NCBI GenBank assembly: GCA_009741485.1
Contig: CM019218.1
Location: forward strand, 49,157,377-49,221,376
Reading direction: 5' to 3'
DNA from: Malurus cyaneus samueli
Lineage: Eukaryota; Chordata; Aves; Passeriformes; Maluridae
Length of the DNA stretch: 64,000 bases
Shown here in pieces: positions 1-12,231 of the stretch. The notes beneath the pieces are model-generated. The model was not told the DNA's origin, made no database searches, and was given only the letters and a program-made list of their open reading frames with translations. How positions within the stretch are numbered: the stretch's first letter is position 1; every line of letters begins with the position of its first letter. The position numbers and the translations under genes were made by a program.

Positions 1-84
1 ACATATTGCAAAGTAGAGAATTTTGACTAATTTAAATTTTAAGTCTTGATTTCAACTACAAAGTTTATAAAATATTGATACCAG

Positions 85-579
85 GGTAAAGGAATACTGG
101 AAGGAAGACTTGTCCTTTCTCAAAGAGGATTGGTTAAAGAACACTTAGGCAAACCTGACATCCACAAAACCATGGGCCCTGATGGGATGCACCCACAAGT
201 GCTGAGAGCTGGCAGGCCTCACAGCCAGGCCACTCATGATCATCTTTGAAAGGTCTTGGTGATCAGGAGAGGTACCTGAGGACTGGAAGAAATATCACCC
301 AAGTCTTCAGAAAGGGTGAGAAGGAAGACACAGGGAACTACCAGCCAGTCATCCTCATCTCAACCCCTGGAAAGAAGATGGAGTGCCTCATTCTGGAAGC
401 CATCTCCATCCATAGGGAAGAAAAGAAGGTGGATTCACAGTGGGTAAATCATGCTTGACCAACCTGATGGCTTTCTACAACAAAATAACTGCCTGGAGGG
501 GTGAGGGGAGAGCAGTGGGTATTGTCTACCTTGACTTCAGCAAGGTTTTGACGCTGTCTCTTACAACATCCTCATAGGC
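85..579 (+). mobile_element. CR1 LINE fragment, left part (reverse-transcriptase region)
   Basis: Decayed non-LTR retrotransposon of the CR1 class. The + strand translation around 290-460 keeps recognisable RT-domain wording: a segment like 'VFRKGEKEDTGNYQPV' followed by 'ISTPGKKMECLILEAI', then 'DFSKVL..' near 531. It carries frame breaks and stops, so it is not active. The element is interrupted at 579/580 by an LTR and resumes at 1,434. The left limit is approximate; sequence before about 85 is not clearly CR1. Confidence 0.85.
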
Positions 580-821
580 TGTCTCGGTTTGGAGACAAAT
601 GTTTTCCGAGAGAAAACGTCACAGGGAAACGTTTCCTCCGAAATGAAAATAAATTTGATAATTTTTTTTCCCTCCAACAAGAAATAGATGCTGGGCAAAA
701 AGGTGAAGAGAAAAAAGGTAGTTTTATTAACACAAAAAAAACCAGTGCCCACAGGACACAGATAAAGAGTAATCGTTATATAGCAAGGATACAGATAAAA
801 AGTAACTTTCAGATATTCAAA

Positions 822-859
<38 letters not shown>

Positions 860-1433
860 CCCAAAAAAACTCGCCACGCAGCAAGGCAGTGACTCCGCCC
901 CCGGGAAAAAAGAAACAAAAGGAAAACCCACGTGGCGGTTATTGTAACAGTGGCAAAAGGGAAAAAACAACCGAAAGAAAAGAATGGTACCACAGTCTCA
1001 GCTTCCCAGTGGATGAATCAGAGGAGGGCTCGGCGTGCCTCCGCTGCCAGCCCGGTCCACCCCGAAATCCCGGACGGGATGGAACCGTGAGGCCCCTCCC
1101 TCGGCGGGACCACTCGAGGAGTAGCAGGAGACGCAGAGGGGATGTTTGAGGAAAAGCCGCCGATGCCACAAACTGAGCCAGCAGAAACTGCGACAATGTA
1201 ACTCTGTTCCACGTAGCAAGCGAGGGCTCCCACGACGAGAAGCCGAGAGAGAGAGGAACCTCGAGCAGCCAGACCGCGCGGCAGCACTGGCAGTTAAACT
1301 GTCCGCTGTGCCTTCCCAGCAGCCCCTGCTTCTTTCTTCCGGGTTGCATTTAAAGAGATAAACATTTTTGGGCATATGTGTCAACGGAAAAGGAATACAG
1401 AACAAAACTGGCACCAAACATCAACCCAAGACA
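580..1433 (-). mobile_element. Solo LTR (endogenous retrovirus) nested in CR1
   Basis: An 854-bp block starts TGTCTCGG and ends CCAAGACA, a nearly perfect terminal inverted repeat. It is flanked on both sides by TAGGC (575-579 and 1,434-1,438), a 5-bp target-site duplication. CR1 sequence continues on either side, so this is a clean insertion. LTR signals read on the - strand: a TATATAA box at 776-782 and a poly(A) signal (TTTATT on +) at 723-728. A 35-base A run lies at 823-857, and the 1,018-1,361 part is GC-rich. No gag, pol or env coding was seen, so it is a solo LTR. The 5-bp duplication suits an ERVL-type element, but the family assignment is inference. Confidence 0.85.
823..857. repeat. 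Poly(A) homopolymer run inside the LTR
   Basis: Thirty-five consecutive A residues, followed by short C and A runs to about 870. It produces a spurious poly-phenylalanine reading frame on the - strand. Confidence 0.95.
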
Positions 1434-1492
1434 TAGGCAAACTCAGGAAGAGGGGACTGGATGAGTGGACAGGGAAGTGGATTGAGAACTGG
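1434..1492 (+). mobile_element. CR1 LINE fragment, right part after the LTR insertion
   Basis: The sequence 'cataggcaaactcagga' through 'gattgagaactgg' is the direct continuation of the CR1 segment that stops at 579. It repeats the TAGGC duplicated at insertion. Homology fades after about 1,492. Confidence 0.75.
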
Positions 1493-4400
1493 TGTGCTCT
1501 CCGCAAGTTATGGAAGAACAGTTTAGAAGTATTTCATTAAATAAATTATTTACCAGTAAGGAAACTGGGACAATTCTAAATGCTTTCATATGGTAAGCAG
1601 CTGAAATACTTTATCATAGAAACCGGATGACTTACATCTAATATTCAGAAATTAATCATTCTTTCATCAGTAAAACATGTCATTCCCAACAATTCCATAT
1701 TAATTAAATGTACTATTAATTTTTATCATAATAAAGTACATACTGGGAAGTAAATCACAATTGCATTGTGCTCTTCAGCATTTTGTTGAAGGTGGACTGT
1801 TTTATAAGCTTTCATTGTTCAAGAGGTTATTTAAACTCATTTTCCCTGACAGCTGAGGCACACGTATACATTACTGTCACAGTGGCAGCAGATAAGCACC
1901 AGCAAATTCAATTTAGAGGCTATGTCCAGCCTCCTGATCATATTTTTTGTTCACACACATTTCTGAATTCCTGCCAGCTTCAACTCAGAAATGCCTCCCT
2001 TTAAGTGATGTTACATTCTGGGTGATCTTTGCTTCTCTCCTGGCAGCCTTGTCATCCCCTGCAGCTCATTCCCTTTCCCTCTGTTCCAGGATCAGTATCC
2101 AGGTCATCCCTTTTCTTGCTGACTGGAGCATGCAAGCTCCCTGCACCACACCGTGACAACTAAATTCACTTAGGACCAAGAGTCACATCTCACAACATAC
2201 AGCTCCATTATTGCTTTATGCATCAGACATGTCCCTCTTGAATTGCAGAGCAGGAGATTTAATTGACTCCATTTTAACTTAAAATTTTCTAATCTAATTT
2301 CAAAAGGTTATTTTAAAAGAAGATGTAACTGGTGTTATGTAATGCTGCAAGTTTGTTTCCCTCCCCTAAAAAGCCTTTCAATCTCATTGGAGGTTAATTG
2401 CATAAAGCAAACTCGATTTAGCATTTGTTCTTCATGTTCTTTCTGTGGATTTTTAGATCAGGTATCTTGTGATGTTTTTTCCAGAGAGGATCAATATGAA
2501 TAACAGGTATGAGTTATTGATGACACTTCAGCAATATCAGTGAGATGGCAGGCAAGTGTTGAGTTGAATAGAAGAACTCATTGTGACGGGATAGGCTGAG
2601 GAACTGCTTCCCAGAGGATGGAGCAGAGCTCTATTCCTGGGATTTCTAAAAGTAATTTCATGAGACAGAATGGGTCTCAGTAGTTATGAGAACACATTAC
2701 TCAAGTTTTGGAGCAAAGTTCTAGCATATTCTGTTCTTTACAACAAATGCTATTTGTGCCTTAGTGTCACACTAATTAATTTCATTTAATGGCAAATAAA
2801 ACAATCCATGTTTTGTTTGTTTTTGCCTTAGTTCTTTAATTGATCTATTTGCTAAAATGGTGTTGTGTTCAGGTATCAGTGAGATGTGAACTCACCCTCT
2901 CATGATGTGGTTTGTGTTACGAAGTGAATTAGTTTTGGATGGGTAAGATGACCCTGCCTATGCTATTTTTACTGGCCTATTCTATTTTTATTTTTCATTA
3001 TTTGTTCGTTGCTTTGGTTTCTTTTGTAATGTGTTCTCTTCTACAAATAGGTACTTAATTGGATTCAGACCTAGATTCAGCATTCATGGACCTTATTCTC
3101 TTTATTTTCTCTGGTAAGATCAATATTCTGATGTGACTTGTGGAGCCACAAGGGTATAAAAGCAGTTTGAGAGAGGTGTCTCACAGGAGCTGAAGGAAGA
3201 AAAAAGACCAAATCTCATCAAAACCCTATGAGAGCTGAGACCCAGCCTTTGGTCCTGCTGATCTTTATTTTTTTGTGTTTTATTCCTTCAGAAAGATGTC
3301 TGTGGTCTCTTGTTGGAGGGGAGGCAGAAGGGTTCAGAGATGCCCCCTGCCTCAGAAAGTGATAAAAACTGGAATTTGGGAAGATATGCAGAGAAAGAGG
3401 GACTCAACACCCGCCTTGTCCTTGTGAACTTTACATAAGCACCCATTAGTTTTGCTTTAGTCACGGTGAATTTACAATAATGCTGTTCAATGCTTATGAG
3501 CTGTGCTCATAAGTTTTTATGCCAGAACACTTTGATATTAATCTAAACTCAGAGTATAAATCCATAAACAAGTAAAATTCCCAATCACTTTTATTTGCAG
3601 AAGTATTCAGCGGAGAACAGAAAGCAATGTGAAACCCTTAGGCAGGACCTTCCCAAAGTGATGTTGCTGGACAAAGGAAAAAACTCAAACCCCCAAGCAC
3701 CCAAAACAGTTAAAACCTTGCAAATACAGCCCATAGATGCACACAGACCTTGGGAACATATTTTTTTGTGCAGAATCCTTCTACCTGTGCACAGCACAGG
3801 GCCCTATGATCTGATTTTTGGAAGCCTATATCTGAGGCGTGTGGTTTGCTCAGCAAATAACAATTGAGCTGCTATTTTTAAGAGAACTTTTCCCTATCCT
3901 GAGAAAGCCTCAGGAGAATCTCAGCACTGGACTCATCAGCATTTTTGCAAGGCTGGTGCAGGCTGCACTCCTCTCCTGCAGAACTGAAGTGATTAGTGGA
4001 AGGAATCACTGTTTCTGTTGGGCAAAGGAGTCACCAGATACCTAAGTCTTGTGTTCTACCCCCTCTGAGACCATCTTTTTCCTTCACCATCCCCTCCAAA
4101 TCATTATTTTTCTCTTCAATGACTGAATCATGGCGCCCTGCCTGTATCCTTGTTCAGATCTCAGCTAGAAAAATGCTTTTGCTTAAGAAAATAACATCAT
4201 GGGAAAGGCCATGGCAACACAAACACTTGTTTTGCCAGAACACATTTATACTGGATGGGTGGATAGTTCAAATGGCCATGAACACTTAATAAAGACCATT
4301 TTTTTAGTAATTCCCCAAGGCACTTCCTTCAAAAAAACTATTATAGAGAGACAGGCATTTGAGTGGAAACTGCCAGACTTAAAACAAATATGATTATCTT

Positions 4401-5717
4401 ATTTTCATAATTTTTCCTGTCACCTTAGCAATCTAGGGAGGGCAGTTTCTAGTCTAAATAAATTTGTTTGTATTATGCCTTTTCAAATCTTCAGTCTTTT
4501 CTAAGTTTTATTTTTGCATCCAAAATCCTAATAACAGCCTGTAACGCATTTACATTCCTGCATTCTTGCCTCTATTTTGTTGGGTACACAGTATTCCTTT
4601 TTTTTTTTTTTTCTTCCCCTCCTCTCTCTCCCTTTGTTAATATGATCATTCTGCATTTTTCCAGATTTGAAAAAAAACAGGAATGTTTTCAGCCTTCAAG
4701 TTAGTGTTCAAAGAACAAGGAAAAAAAACACCTCTGGCCTTCAGGCATGAACTTAAAACATTAAACTGGATGCAGAGAGAAACAATATGAAATTTAGGAT
4801 GAGGAAGTCTAAAACTGTCTAAGAAATCTCACAGATTGAGAGAATTTAAGGGCAGGATGAAACAACAGCTCTCTGAGTTTGACTCCTGTTTGTCAAGGCG
4901 ATTACATTTTACCCATTTATTACTTGCTGAGATCCATGGCCCTGTTCAGCTGAAGCTTTGCTTCCAGAAAAGTACATTGCTTTGAAGTGAGAACATCAAG
5001 AGGCAGAAAACCAGCACCTTCCTTGACACCTATTAATCACACACACTATTAAATAGCACACCAGCTTCTCATTTGAATTTGCAGCTCACCCCTTACTGTG
5101 AGGCCTTGGTTCTCATTTTTCCCTCTTTCCACAATATTAGAGAGTCCTCACGTTGTGATAACTTCACACAAAACAACTGTTTGTGGAGACATATACTCTC
5201 ACTGTTGGTGCACCGATCTGTTCAAACTGCACCAACGTGTGGTTCCCAAACTGCTGGGCTGGGTTTCATGTCACTGGTAGCACTTTACTGCTCTTCATTT
5301 GGATAACCTAAGAAGTACAGCGTGTATTTTCTTCACACATCCTAAGTCACTTGTTACAAGCAGACATTGCATTGCCTGGAGTTATCTAGAACCCTGCTCT
5401 CAAAGCTCCAGCCAGAGTCTCTCCTGTCCAGTCCACTTGCTCAGGTCTCACTTCCTGCAGCTGATTCAGACCTCCTGTCCCATGTTTTCAGGTTTTTAAA
5501 GTTTTATTCCCCTGCAGAAACATTTGCAGCAAAACATTCATCTAAGTTCCTTGTCTAATTGCTTGGTCAAATTGTAAAATCTAAAACAAAGGGCTCCCTT
5601 CAAGTCTCAATCTTGGACAGACAGGCTTTCCTAGCAAATGTGCACACACAGGTATTCATGCACAGGTATTAAAAAAAACCTAAACATTACAACAGAGCAA
5701 AACCTTTCAATTATATA
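1493..5717. other. Intergenic, no gene recognised
   Basis: A/T-rich unique sequence with only short open frames that lack coding character. There is a T-rich tract near 4,587-4,602. I see no exon with a recognisable protein family, no RNA gene and no further repeat I can name. Confidence 0.6.
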
Positions 5718-6140
5718 TGTAAGCGTCCACCGCAGGAAAGATGACGCGAACTCTAAGAGAGGCAGGTCCAGGTTCTTCTTTATTAATCTTCGGATTCCAG
5801 CTCTAGCTCTTACCAGCAACTAGCACGCTTTATATACAGTTTTCTTATCTCCCGCACATAGAATCACACCAATCACACATGCCTCAGCCAGATCACATGG
5901 CTAGGCAGTCTCCAATGTCCACACACCATGTTCCCTTCTACAGTAGGTGGGTCAGCTTCATCTGTTCAATCCCGTCCATCTCCGTGGCTGGCTGCGTCAC
6001 CCAGTCCGAGCCTGCACTGTTCAGTCTGTCTGAGCCCAGGCAGTTTCCAAGCCCAGCCCCCACACACAGCTGTAAGATAGCGAGGGCCACGGCATATGTA
6101 GATAACATTCCCTCAAATATCACAACTATGATTACATTTT
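5718..6140 (-). mobile_element. LTR-like fragment of an endogenous retrovirus
   Basis: The + strand begins TGTAAGCG and contains, in the right order for a - strand LTR, a TATATAAAG box (5,828-5,836) about 45 bases before a poly(A) signal (TTTATT on +, 5,779-5,784), then about 60 bases to the presumed end. The base composition (CG-containing, C-rich on +) differs from the surrounding A/T-rich DNA. I could not find the far end or a target-site duplication, so the right limit is a guess and the element may be truncated. No coding remains. Confidence 0.5.
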
Positions 6141-9100
6141 TTTTGATCAAGGTAACCTTTTATCAGCTCCTAAACTATGAAAATAAAAGAAGCAACACTT
6201 CTGTAAACTCACTTTAGCTCCTGGTCCAGCAAGGATTGAAAAACCTGTCCATGGATTATGTTGGAAGTAGACCGACTGGGGCTCACCAGCTCAAGCAGTA
6301 TCTCAACGCAGGTCTGAGAGAGGAGGCTCTGCTGCCCTGTTCTGTCCTAGCTGGATCCTGTTGCACAGCATGGGTCCTTGCCATTTCACCTGCTCTACAG
6401 CTCCTGGAAACAACTCAATTCTCCTTCAATCTGTGACAGGATTTAAGTCTGCTGAAGGACAGAAATGCCTGCCACAAGGAGGGAAACAAAGTGCAAGTTG
6501 CTCTGCCCCATTCAAAAAACCCGGGTCTTTTAGAAGATCTTCAGAGTGAAATGTCACAGAGTTGGGCTCTGACATATTGGGAGTTAGTGAAGCAAGCAGT
6601 GAAAAAACTGGCAGAACAAACATGAGCATGCAGTGGAGAAAATACTGCCTTGGCACTGGGGATGTGAAAAGTCATTCTGCAGAGAAGGCCAAATTCAATT
6701 TTTAATGACTGCTTGTCTGAATTTAGGACTACTTGAATCCCTTAAACCAGCAAGCTGCACACTGGTATCAGTGGGTACAGGCATAAAGATCTAGAGGATA
6801 TCCTATCCTTTTGTACTGCTGTAGCTTACTCAGGCTTGTGACCACCATTATTGCTCATATAAGGAAACATTCCCATCCCGACTTTCACTGTTAATCCCGC
6901 ACTTTGATTTTCTCCTTTACCATTTTCCTTTTGTTGCTATTCATTCCCTTTCCTTTGGAGTTTTCCTCCCTGTGATAATTACTAATTGTTTCTTCCATGC
7001 TTACATCTAATTGCCTCCAATCAAAGTTTTGCCAAGCATTCCAAGTCATGCCATTAGATTTTAGACTTAATTGTTCAAAGACAACTGAATATTATTATCA
7101 GAATATTATTTCAAGTTGCCTATTTGTAGAGTCCTGAAGAAAATGCTGCAAAAGTTTACAATGAGTTCATGTTTAGAATATTGTAATGGATTTTCTTCTC
7201 TCCAGAGAAGTGATGAGTGTAACCATTGTAGCATAAGCTATTCCACAACAGTTGCAAGTTGCAACTTTTAGAATAGCTCAGAAATAGTTTATGCCATGAG
7301 AGCTGTGTCCTTGTGTAGACAAAAGCTTTGTCAGCTTGGCACAGTATCTCTTTTAATGCAAATTTAAATTCTGGAGAAACTGAGTATTTCATGGGTTTGT
7401 GCACTGTATCAATTGGGGAAAATGGAAACACTCCACTGACCCAGGTCTTTTCTGGTCTCTGTTTTCTATGAAACACATTGTTGGCTCTCTCCTGTCCTTA
7501 ACTGTTATATTATAAACTTTCTGGCCTTCAGTTCTTTTATCGAATGATTAAACAGGACTAACATTTTTTTGAGGTCATAGTGATAATATGATAGTCCCTT
7601 TGAAGGGATTCAGTAAATACAAAATACGGCAGCAGTGCACTATGGTATCATCAGAACCTTAATTTTTACTTCTGGCAATGTTATTACTGAGGAAACTCTG
7701 TTTCTAAAAGCCTTAAATATATAGTGGGCAGAAGAACCACCAATAATAAATAAAACAGGTTTATAAAGCACAAGACTCAGTTTCCTTTCCTGGGCAATTA
7801 CTAAAAGAAGTCCAGCTGTTAAGTGATCCTTAGAATCATGACCCTCCTGTCTAAAATGGCCATCCAGAAGTTGCTTTCAAAAGAACTATGAAAACTCTGA
7901 TTCACTCTGAGATTCCTGGTAAGCAACTGATTTTCAGTAGTTACTGCTGGCCATGTGAGATTGACTCCAGCATTCTTAGGCACCTGTGTGGAGATCAAAA
8001 AAACCCTTTTTTTTTGACAGTATTTGAATCCTCTTATGGACTATAAAGAATCTCAGAACACAGCTTAACTTTAGCCACTAACTTTCAAACATCTAAAGCT
8101 AGGTCAGGTCAGCTTCCATGACCAAAGCCTGTATACCTTTGAATTATACATATGTTAGATTGCTAAATGGACATCAGGATTTCAATTAATCACTGCATGA
8201 TGTCTAGGAAATCTATATAATTAGACTAGACTAGGGCAGGAAACAAAAGAAAAAAAGCCAAGAAAAACAGAAAAAGAAGAAGAATGATTATGGGACACTG
8301 ACTTCTGTCATAGGCCCAGGAAGAGGTGGTTTGTGGCCGAAACATCAGTGGTTCTTCCTGGTGTGACACCTTCTGTCCTCTGTCCTACATCTGCCATGCC
8401 AGCAGAAGCTGATAGATTGGCTCAGTATGGTCCCTGCTCTGCTTTGACCCCAGTTTTTCCTCCATAGGGCAGCAAAATTCTGTTTTGTATGTTTGTTGAG
8501 TAGCTGATATTCACTCACCTTCCTAGGTTATATCAAGAGAATAAAGGCAGCCCAATTATTTAAACAATAACTACAAAAATCATGTTCCTTTGTCTCTAGA
8601 AGTTACCCATAGATGCAGAAAATGAAAATAAATAATAGGGCAAAAGAATGTGGATGACAAATGTTGAGCAATTATATCTGAGCTCAGCACAAGAAATTAT
8701 GAAGAAAGGAATCAATTTATTGTGTGCATGTCTTGTGTGCATGCCTGCATGCTGATTGCTGGGGAAGGGAGATAACAGCCACTGAAGATTTTTGCAGGAT
8801 TTTGAGGAAAAAAAGTATGAAATATGCAGTGTGGCCTCTTCCCACCTTTCTGACCAACTCCAGAGCACTGCATCAAGTTTGATATGGCCGCCTGTCAGGA
8901 CAGTTCACAGAAGGAAGGTCATGCTACAGAGAACAACGTAAATATATGCCCTGAAGCAGCAGGCAAGGAAGCTTCCAGGTATTGGAAGGATATAAAAGCC
9001 AAGCAGAAACCAAAACGTATAACTGAAAATGATAATATGAAAGTGGCTGAGGATAAATGTAAGAAAAAAATCTTGTCTAGTCTTGGGTGTCTCTAGTGAA

Positions 9101-11090
9101 GTAACAGAAATCTCCACATACAATTTAGCACTGTCAATTCTGGCACCCATAACTGTGCCTTTTGTAAGAATCAAGAGGCATTAGGGATTTATATGAAACA
9201 CCATGAGCTGTTTTCCCTCTCTGATTGTTGAGATAATACCTAGATGCTGCTCTTGCACACACAAGTCTGAAAACCACGGAAGTGTAAATTTGAAACACTA
9301 GATGGCTCAATTGGCTTTTTAAATGCAGCATTTCCCAAGCTTGCATCGAGTTTTGAAAAGTAAATACCATTCAGAGTTGTTCCACTGACAGTCAGACGCT
9401 ACTAAAAAAAAAAAAGGAAAAAAAAAAAAGAATTGTGTTCATCCTTTGACCAACGTGGAACTGATAGCCAGTGCAAGGGGCAAAAAGGCTTTCAGTTTCT
9501 CCACTGTATTATACTGAATTTTCAATTAACTGTGTCCACAGGATGCCTGTGTGGTGCCTAAGGATAGAAAATGAAACCTATGGATTTTGGCCCCTTGCAT
9601 GGAGAAAGTTGGCAGAGGTGGTTGTAAACTGTTATGATCTTCCAACCTTTTGCACCCATCTGTGTCCCACTGGCATAAGGAAAAGTCACAGAAGTACCCA
9701 TTCCTTCCTACTATATTGGAAAATGCTGAAAAGTTATCCTGAGGGATTATTCCTGAACAGATTCAGCACATTATGAACTGTTAAAGCACATCTGGAAAAG
9801 CAGTGAGATAAAATATATGTGAGGTTTACTCTTGCTGTTTTAGGAAATATCCAGTTTTAGTACCAGATTATTAAATGAATGTTCGCATACAGCAAATTTA
9901 GCTTTCCCCATTGTTTTGGGATGGCACATATATAGAAAAGTTTAAAATTTACACTTCATTTATATGAGCTTTGAAGAAAGGCTAAATAGAATTGAAAAAA
10001 ATGTTGAAATACCAGCATGATGGTTTATTTTTTAATTATCTACTCATTTAAGTTCAAGATTCCTCTGATTTTCTGTTTTGTAAACAAAAGGTTGTTGAAA
10101 CTCAGGGAATGCAGGCATTGAGTTCAACACCTCTTTTTTCTTCCACTTCAGTCTAGATGTGAGAAGATTGGCTGTTTCCCCACTATCAGCTTATTGTACA
10201 GGAGATGACAGGACTAAGCCACTCAAACACTGCCTAATCTTGCAGGTTCACCTTCCATTTCATACCTTCTGCCATCTGCTCCAGTCCCTACTGGCTACCT
10301 GAGACTCAAAGGCATTTGTCCATGTTGGAAGTGTTCCCTGTGGAAATCCCCTCTTTTCAGCTACATGATCTAGCAAATAGAGCTCATTACATACAGAGAA
10401 CCTCCCAACAGACCCTGGGCTTTAGTGAAGGTGTATGGTCAAGAAAGTCCAAGTAGGGAATCAGAACAAAGCCCTGAGCAGAGCACTCCTTTACAACAAT
10501 CCTTCAAGGTGTTCTTGGAATTCAAGGACTGTCATGGAGAAAAAAGGCTAAGGAAAAGGGGAAAAATCCCCAAACCAACATAAAATCAGCCAACCAAAAA
10601 ACCCAAAACAAACCAGCCACCCCGCCCCAACTTAGCAGGCTCACTAAATCTAAAAGGAAAGGTGTGTAAAATTGCATGAGCAGAAATTAGTGTAGAGGGA
10701 ATTGAGCAAGGCATGAAGCACAGAAGCCCCAACAGCATCTACAGCTCTATGAAAATACCTCAAGCGCTCACCACCTAGTAATATTCTGCCTGCACATGAG
10801 AGGACAAGCAAACAGCAACAGGACCCACTGTCTCCAGGATCTTTCCTAATATCTGCTACAGACAGAGTCTGAGATATGGGGGTCTTTTTTTCTAGTCCTG
10901 TTGACACTTAAAGGACTTGGAATTCTGTCTTTGGACACAGGCATTAGAATCACGTCCTTCAATTGTGGCAGTAGCTGAACCACGGAGCTCGAGGTACACA
11001 GTACTTAATAATTTCCCTTTGTCCACACTGGATTACCTTCACTCCGTGTGATAACTGGGAATCACTAAAATCTTTCCTAGACCCAGAAAC
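6141..11090. other. Intergenic, no gene recognised
   Basis: A/T-rich sequence with short random open frames only. An A-rich tract lies at 9,403-9,429 and an A/C-rich tract at 10,540-10,630. I looked here for adrenomedullin (ADM), the expected upstream neighbour of AMPD3, and found no trace. Confidence 0.6.
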
Positions 11091-11099
11091 GGGCACAAA

Positions 11100-11520
11100 T
11101 ATGACTTAGGTATGAGTGCTGTTTATTTTAATGGATAAAATGGAACGTCCTGCAAGTTAAGGAAGAGGCGGGACTTTCACTAAACCCGAGTGAAAAGACG
11201 CACCGCAGCAAACAGGTCACTGTAAAGCCAGAAATGGAGAGGTCCCTTAATACCGCTAGCACCGCTTTTCCCTCCCTTAACGTATAGGCAGCGCCGGCAT
11301 GACAAGGGAAGGCTCCGACAGGGGCGGGCGGTTACGTAAGGGGAAATCTGCATTCCTTGCGTAACTCGGCTCTTTACATAACCCCGGCCCCCGCCCCGGA
11401 GCGTGAGGGGAGGGCGGTAGCGGCGGAGGGGAGCGGAGCGGAGCGGAACGGAGCGCAGGGCGCACCCGGCACTGCCCGCCCCGCCTACCGCTCTGCCGGA
11501 AAGGGAACGCGCTGCTTCTG
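11100..11520. promoter_or_regulatory. Isolated CpG-rich segment, possible promoter or enhancer
   Basis: GC- and CpG-rich block in otherwise A/T-rich DNA. It contains GC boxes (GGGGCGGGCGG near 11,321 and CCCCGCCCCG near 11,393), three D-box-like bZIP motifs (listed separately), a kappaB-like GGGACTTTCA near 11,171, and a run of GAGCG-type pentamers at about 11,430-11,457. No coding exon is attached. It lies about 7 kb upstream of the AMPD3 start, so it could be an alternative AMPD3 first exon, a long noncoding RNA promoter or an enhancer. Which of these it is cannot be decided from sequence alone. Confidence 0.5.
11332..11381. promoter_or_regulatory. Cluster of three D-box / PAR-bZIP-like motifs
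   Basis: TTACGTAA at 11,332-11,339 is a perfect palindrome. TTGCGTAA lies at 11,357-11,364, and TTACATAA (reverse complement TTATGTAA) at 11,374-11,381. The D-box consensus TTAYGTAA is bound by DBP, TEF, HLF and the repressor NFIL3; TTGCGTAA also suits C/EBP. Motif matches only; binding is inferred. Confidence 0.5.
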
Positions 11521-11522
11521 CC

Positions 11523-11572
11523 TAATAAAAAATTAAAAAAATAAAATAAAAAAAAAATAAATAAAAAAAAAA
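11523..11572. repeat. A-rich low-complexity tract
   Basis: About 50 bases of A with scattered T, lying between the CpG-rich segment and the LTR-like block at 11,578. Confidence 0.9.
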
Positions 11573-11577
11573 GGAGA

Positions 11578-12192
11578 TGTCACAGGCTGCAGACTCCCAC
11601 ACTGATAGTTTAGGCGGGCTTTATGGTGATCCAAAAATGATCTGGGCAAAACTCCGCAACTTATGTAATTTTAAGTTGTGAAGTAGGTACGTTTATTGCA
11701 GCACTGGGTGTGCAGGAGGTCGTCCTCAAAGCTGCGCACCCCCCAGCACAGTATCGCTTGGTATATATCTGGTTACATGTTACACATTCATTGAGTTTCA
11801 CAATACTCCTATACATATGCATGACCTATCCCTCTTCGCATTATAATGAGTTCAAAAGTAATTTCCATGTGCTCATGCCTGCGCAGTGTTATTTGGTAGT
11901 GGGCTCCGGGGGTCTCGGGAGCAAGTAAAATACTCATCCTCTTGTTTTGAACTTTTCGCCTTTCTGTCTTGCACATGCTGTCTGAGTCCTTGGCCCAAGT
12001 CCAAACGATAGCTCTGGTTTTAGCCAGAATAGGGGGTTCACGAACACAAGTTGGGCCACAGTCCCTGCTTTTGTCAATAATCTTTTACTTCTCATTCTGC
12101 TTTGACAAACACAATAAATGTTAAGGAAGCAATATACACTGTTTAGCAAGCAGTTGCTAACAAGTTATCCCCTAACTTCTAACTTTCCTACA
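11578..12192 (-). mobile_element. LTR-like block, 615 bp, - orientation
   Basis: The + strand reads TGTCACAGG to TTTCCTACA, so the ends are TG and CA. LTR signals are in order on the - strand: a TATATA box around 11,762-11,768, a poly(A) signal (TTTATT on +) near 11,694-11,699, then about 115 bases to the end. U3 would span about 11,790-12,192. No target-site duplication is visible (GGAGA before, TCAAT after), so one end may be misplaced or eroded. Small frames inside (for example 11,934-12,149 on -) have no recognisable retroviral protein. Confidence 0.65.
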
Positions 12193-12231
12193 TCAATGGC
12201 AAGAAGGTGGGGGCTTTTAAAGTAGCTTTTC

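Noticed and set aside
561..884. 107-codon - strand frame with a long phenylalanine run
   Set aside because: It is an artefact of the 35-base A run within the LTR.
939..1417. Overlapping open frames of 89-139 codons around 1.0-1.4 kb
   Set aside because: They lie entirely inside the nested LTR, lie on both strands and match no retroviral protein I recognise.
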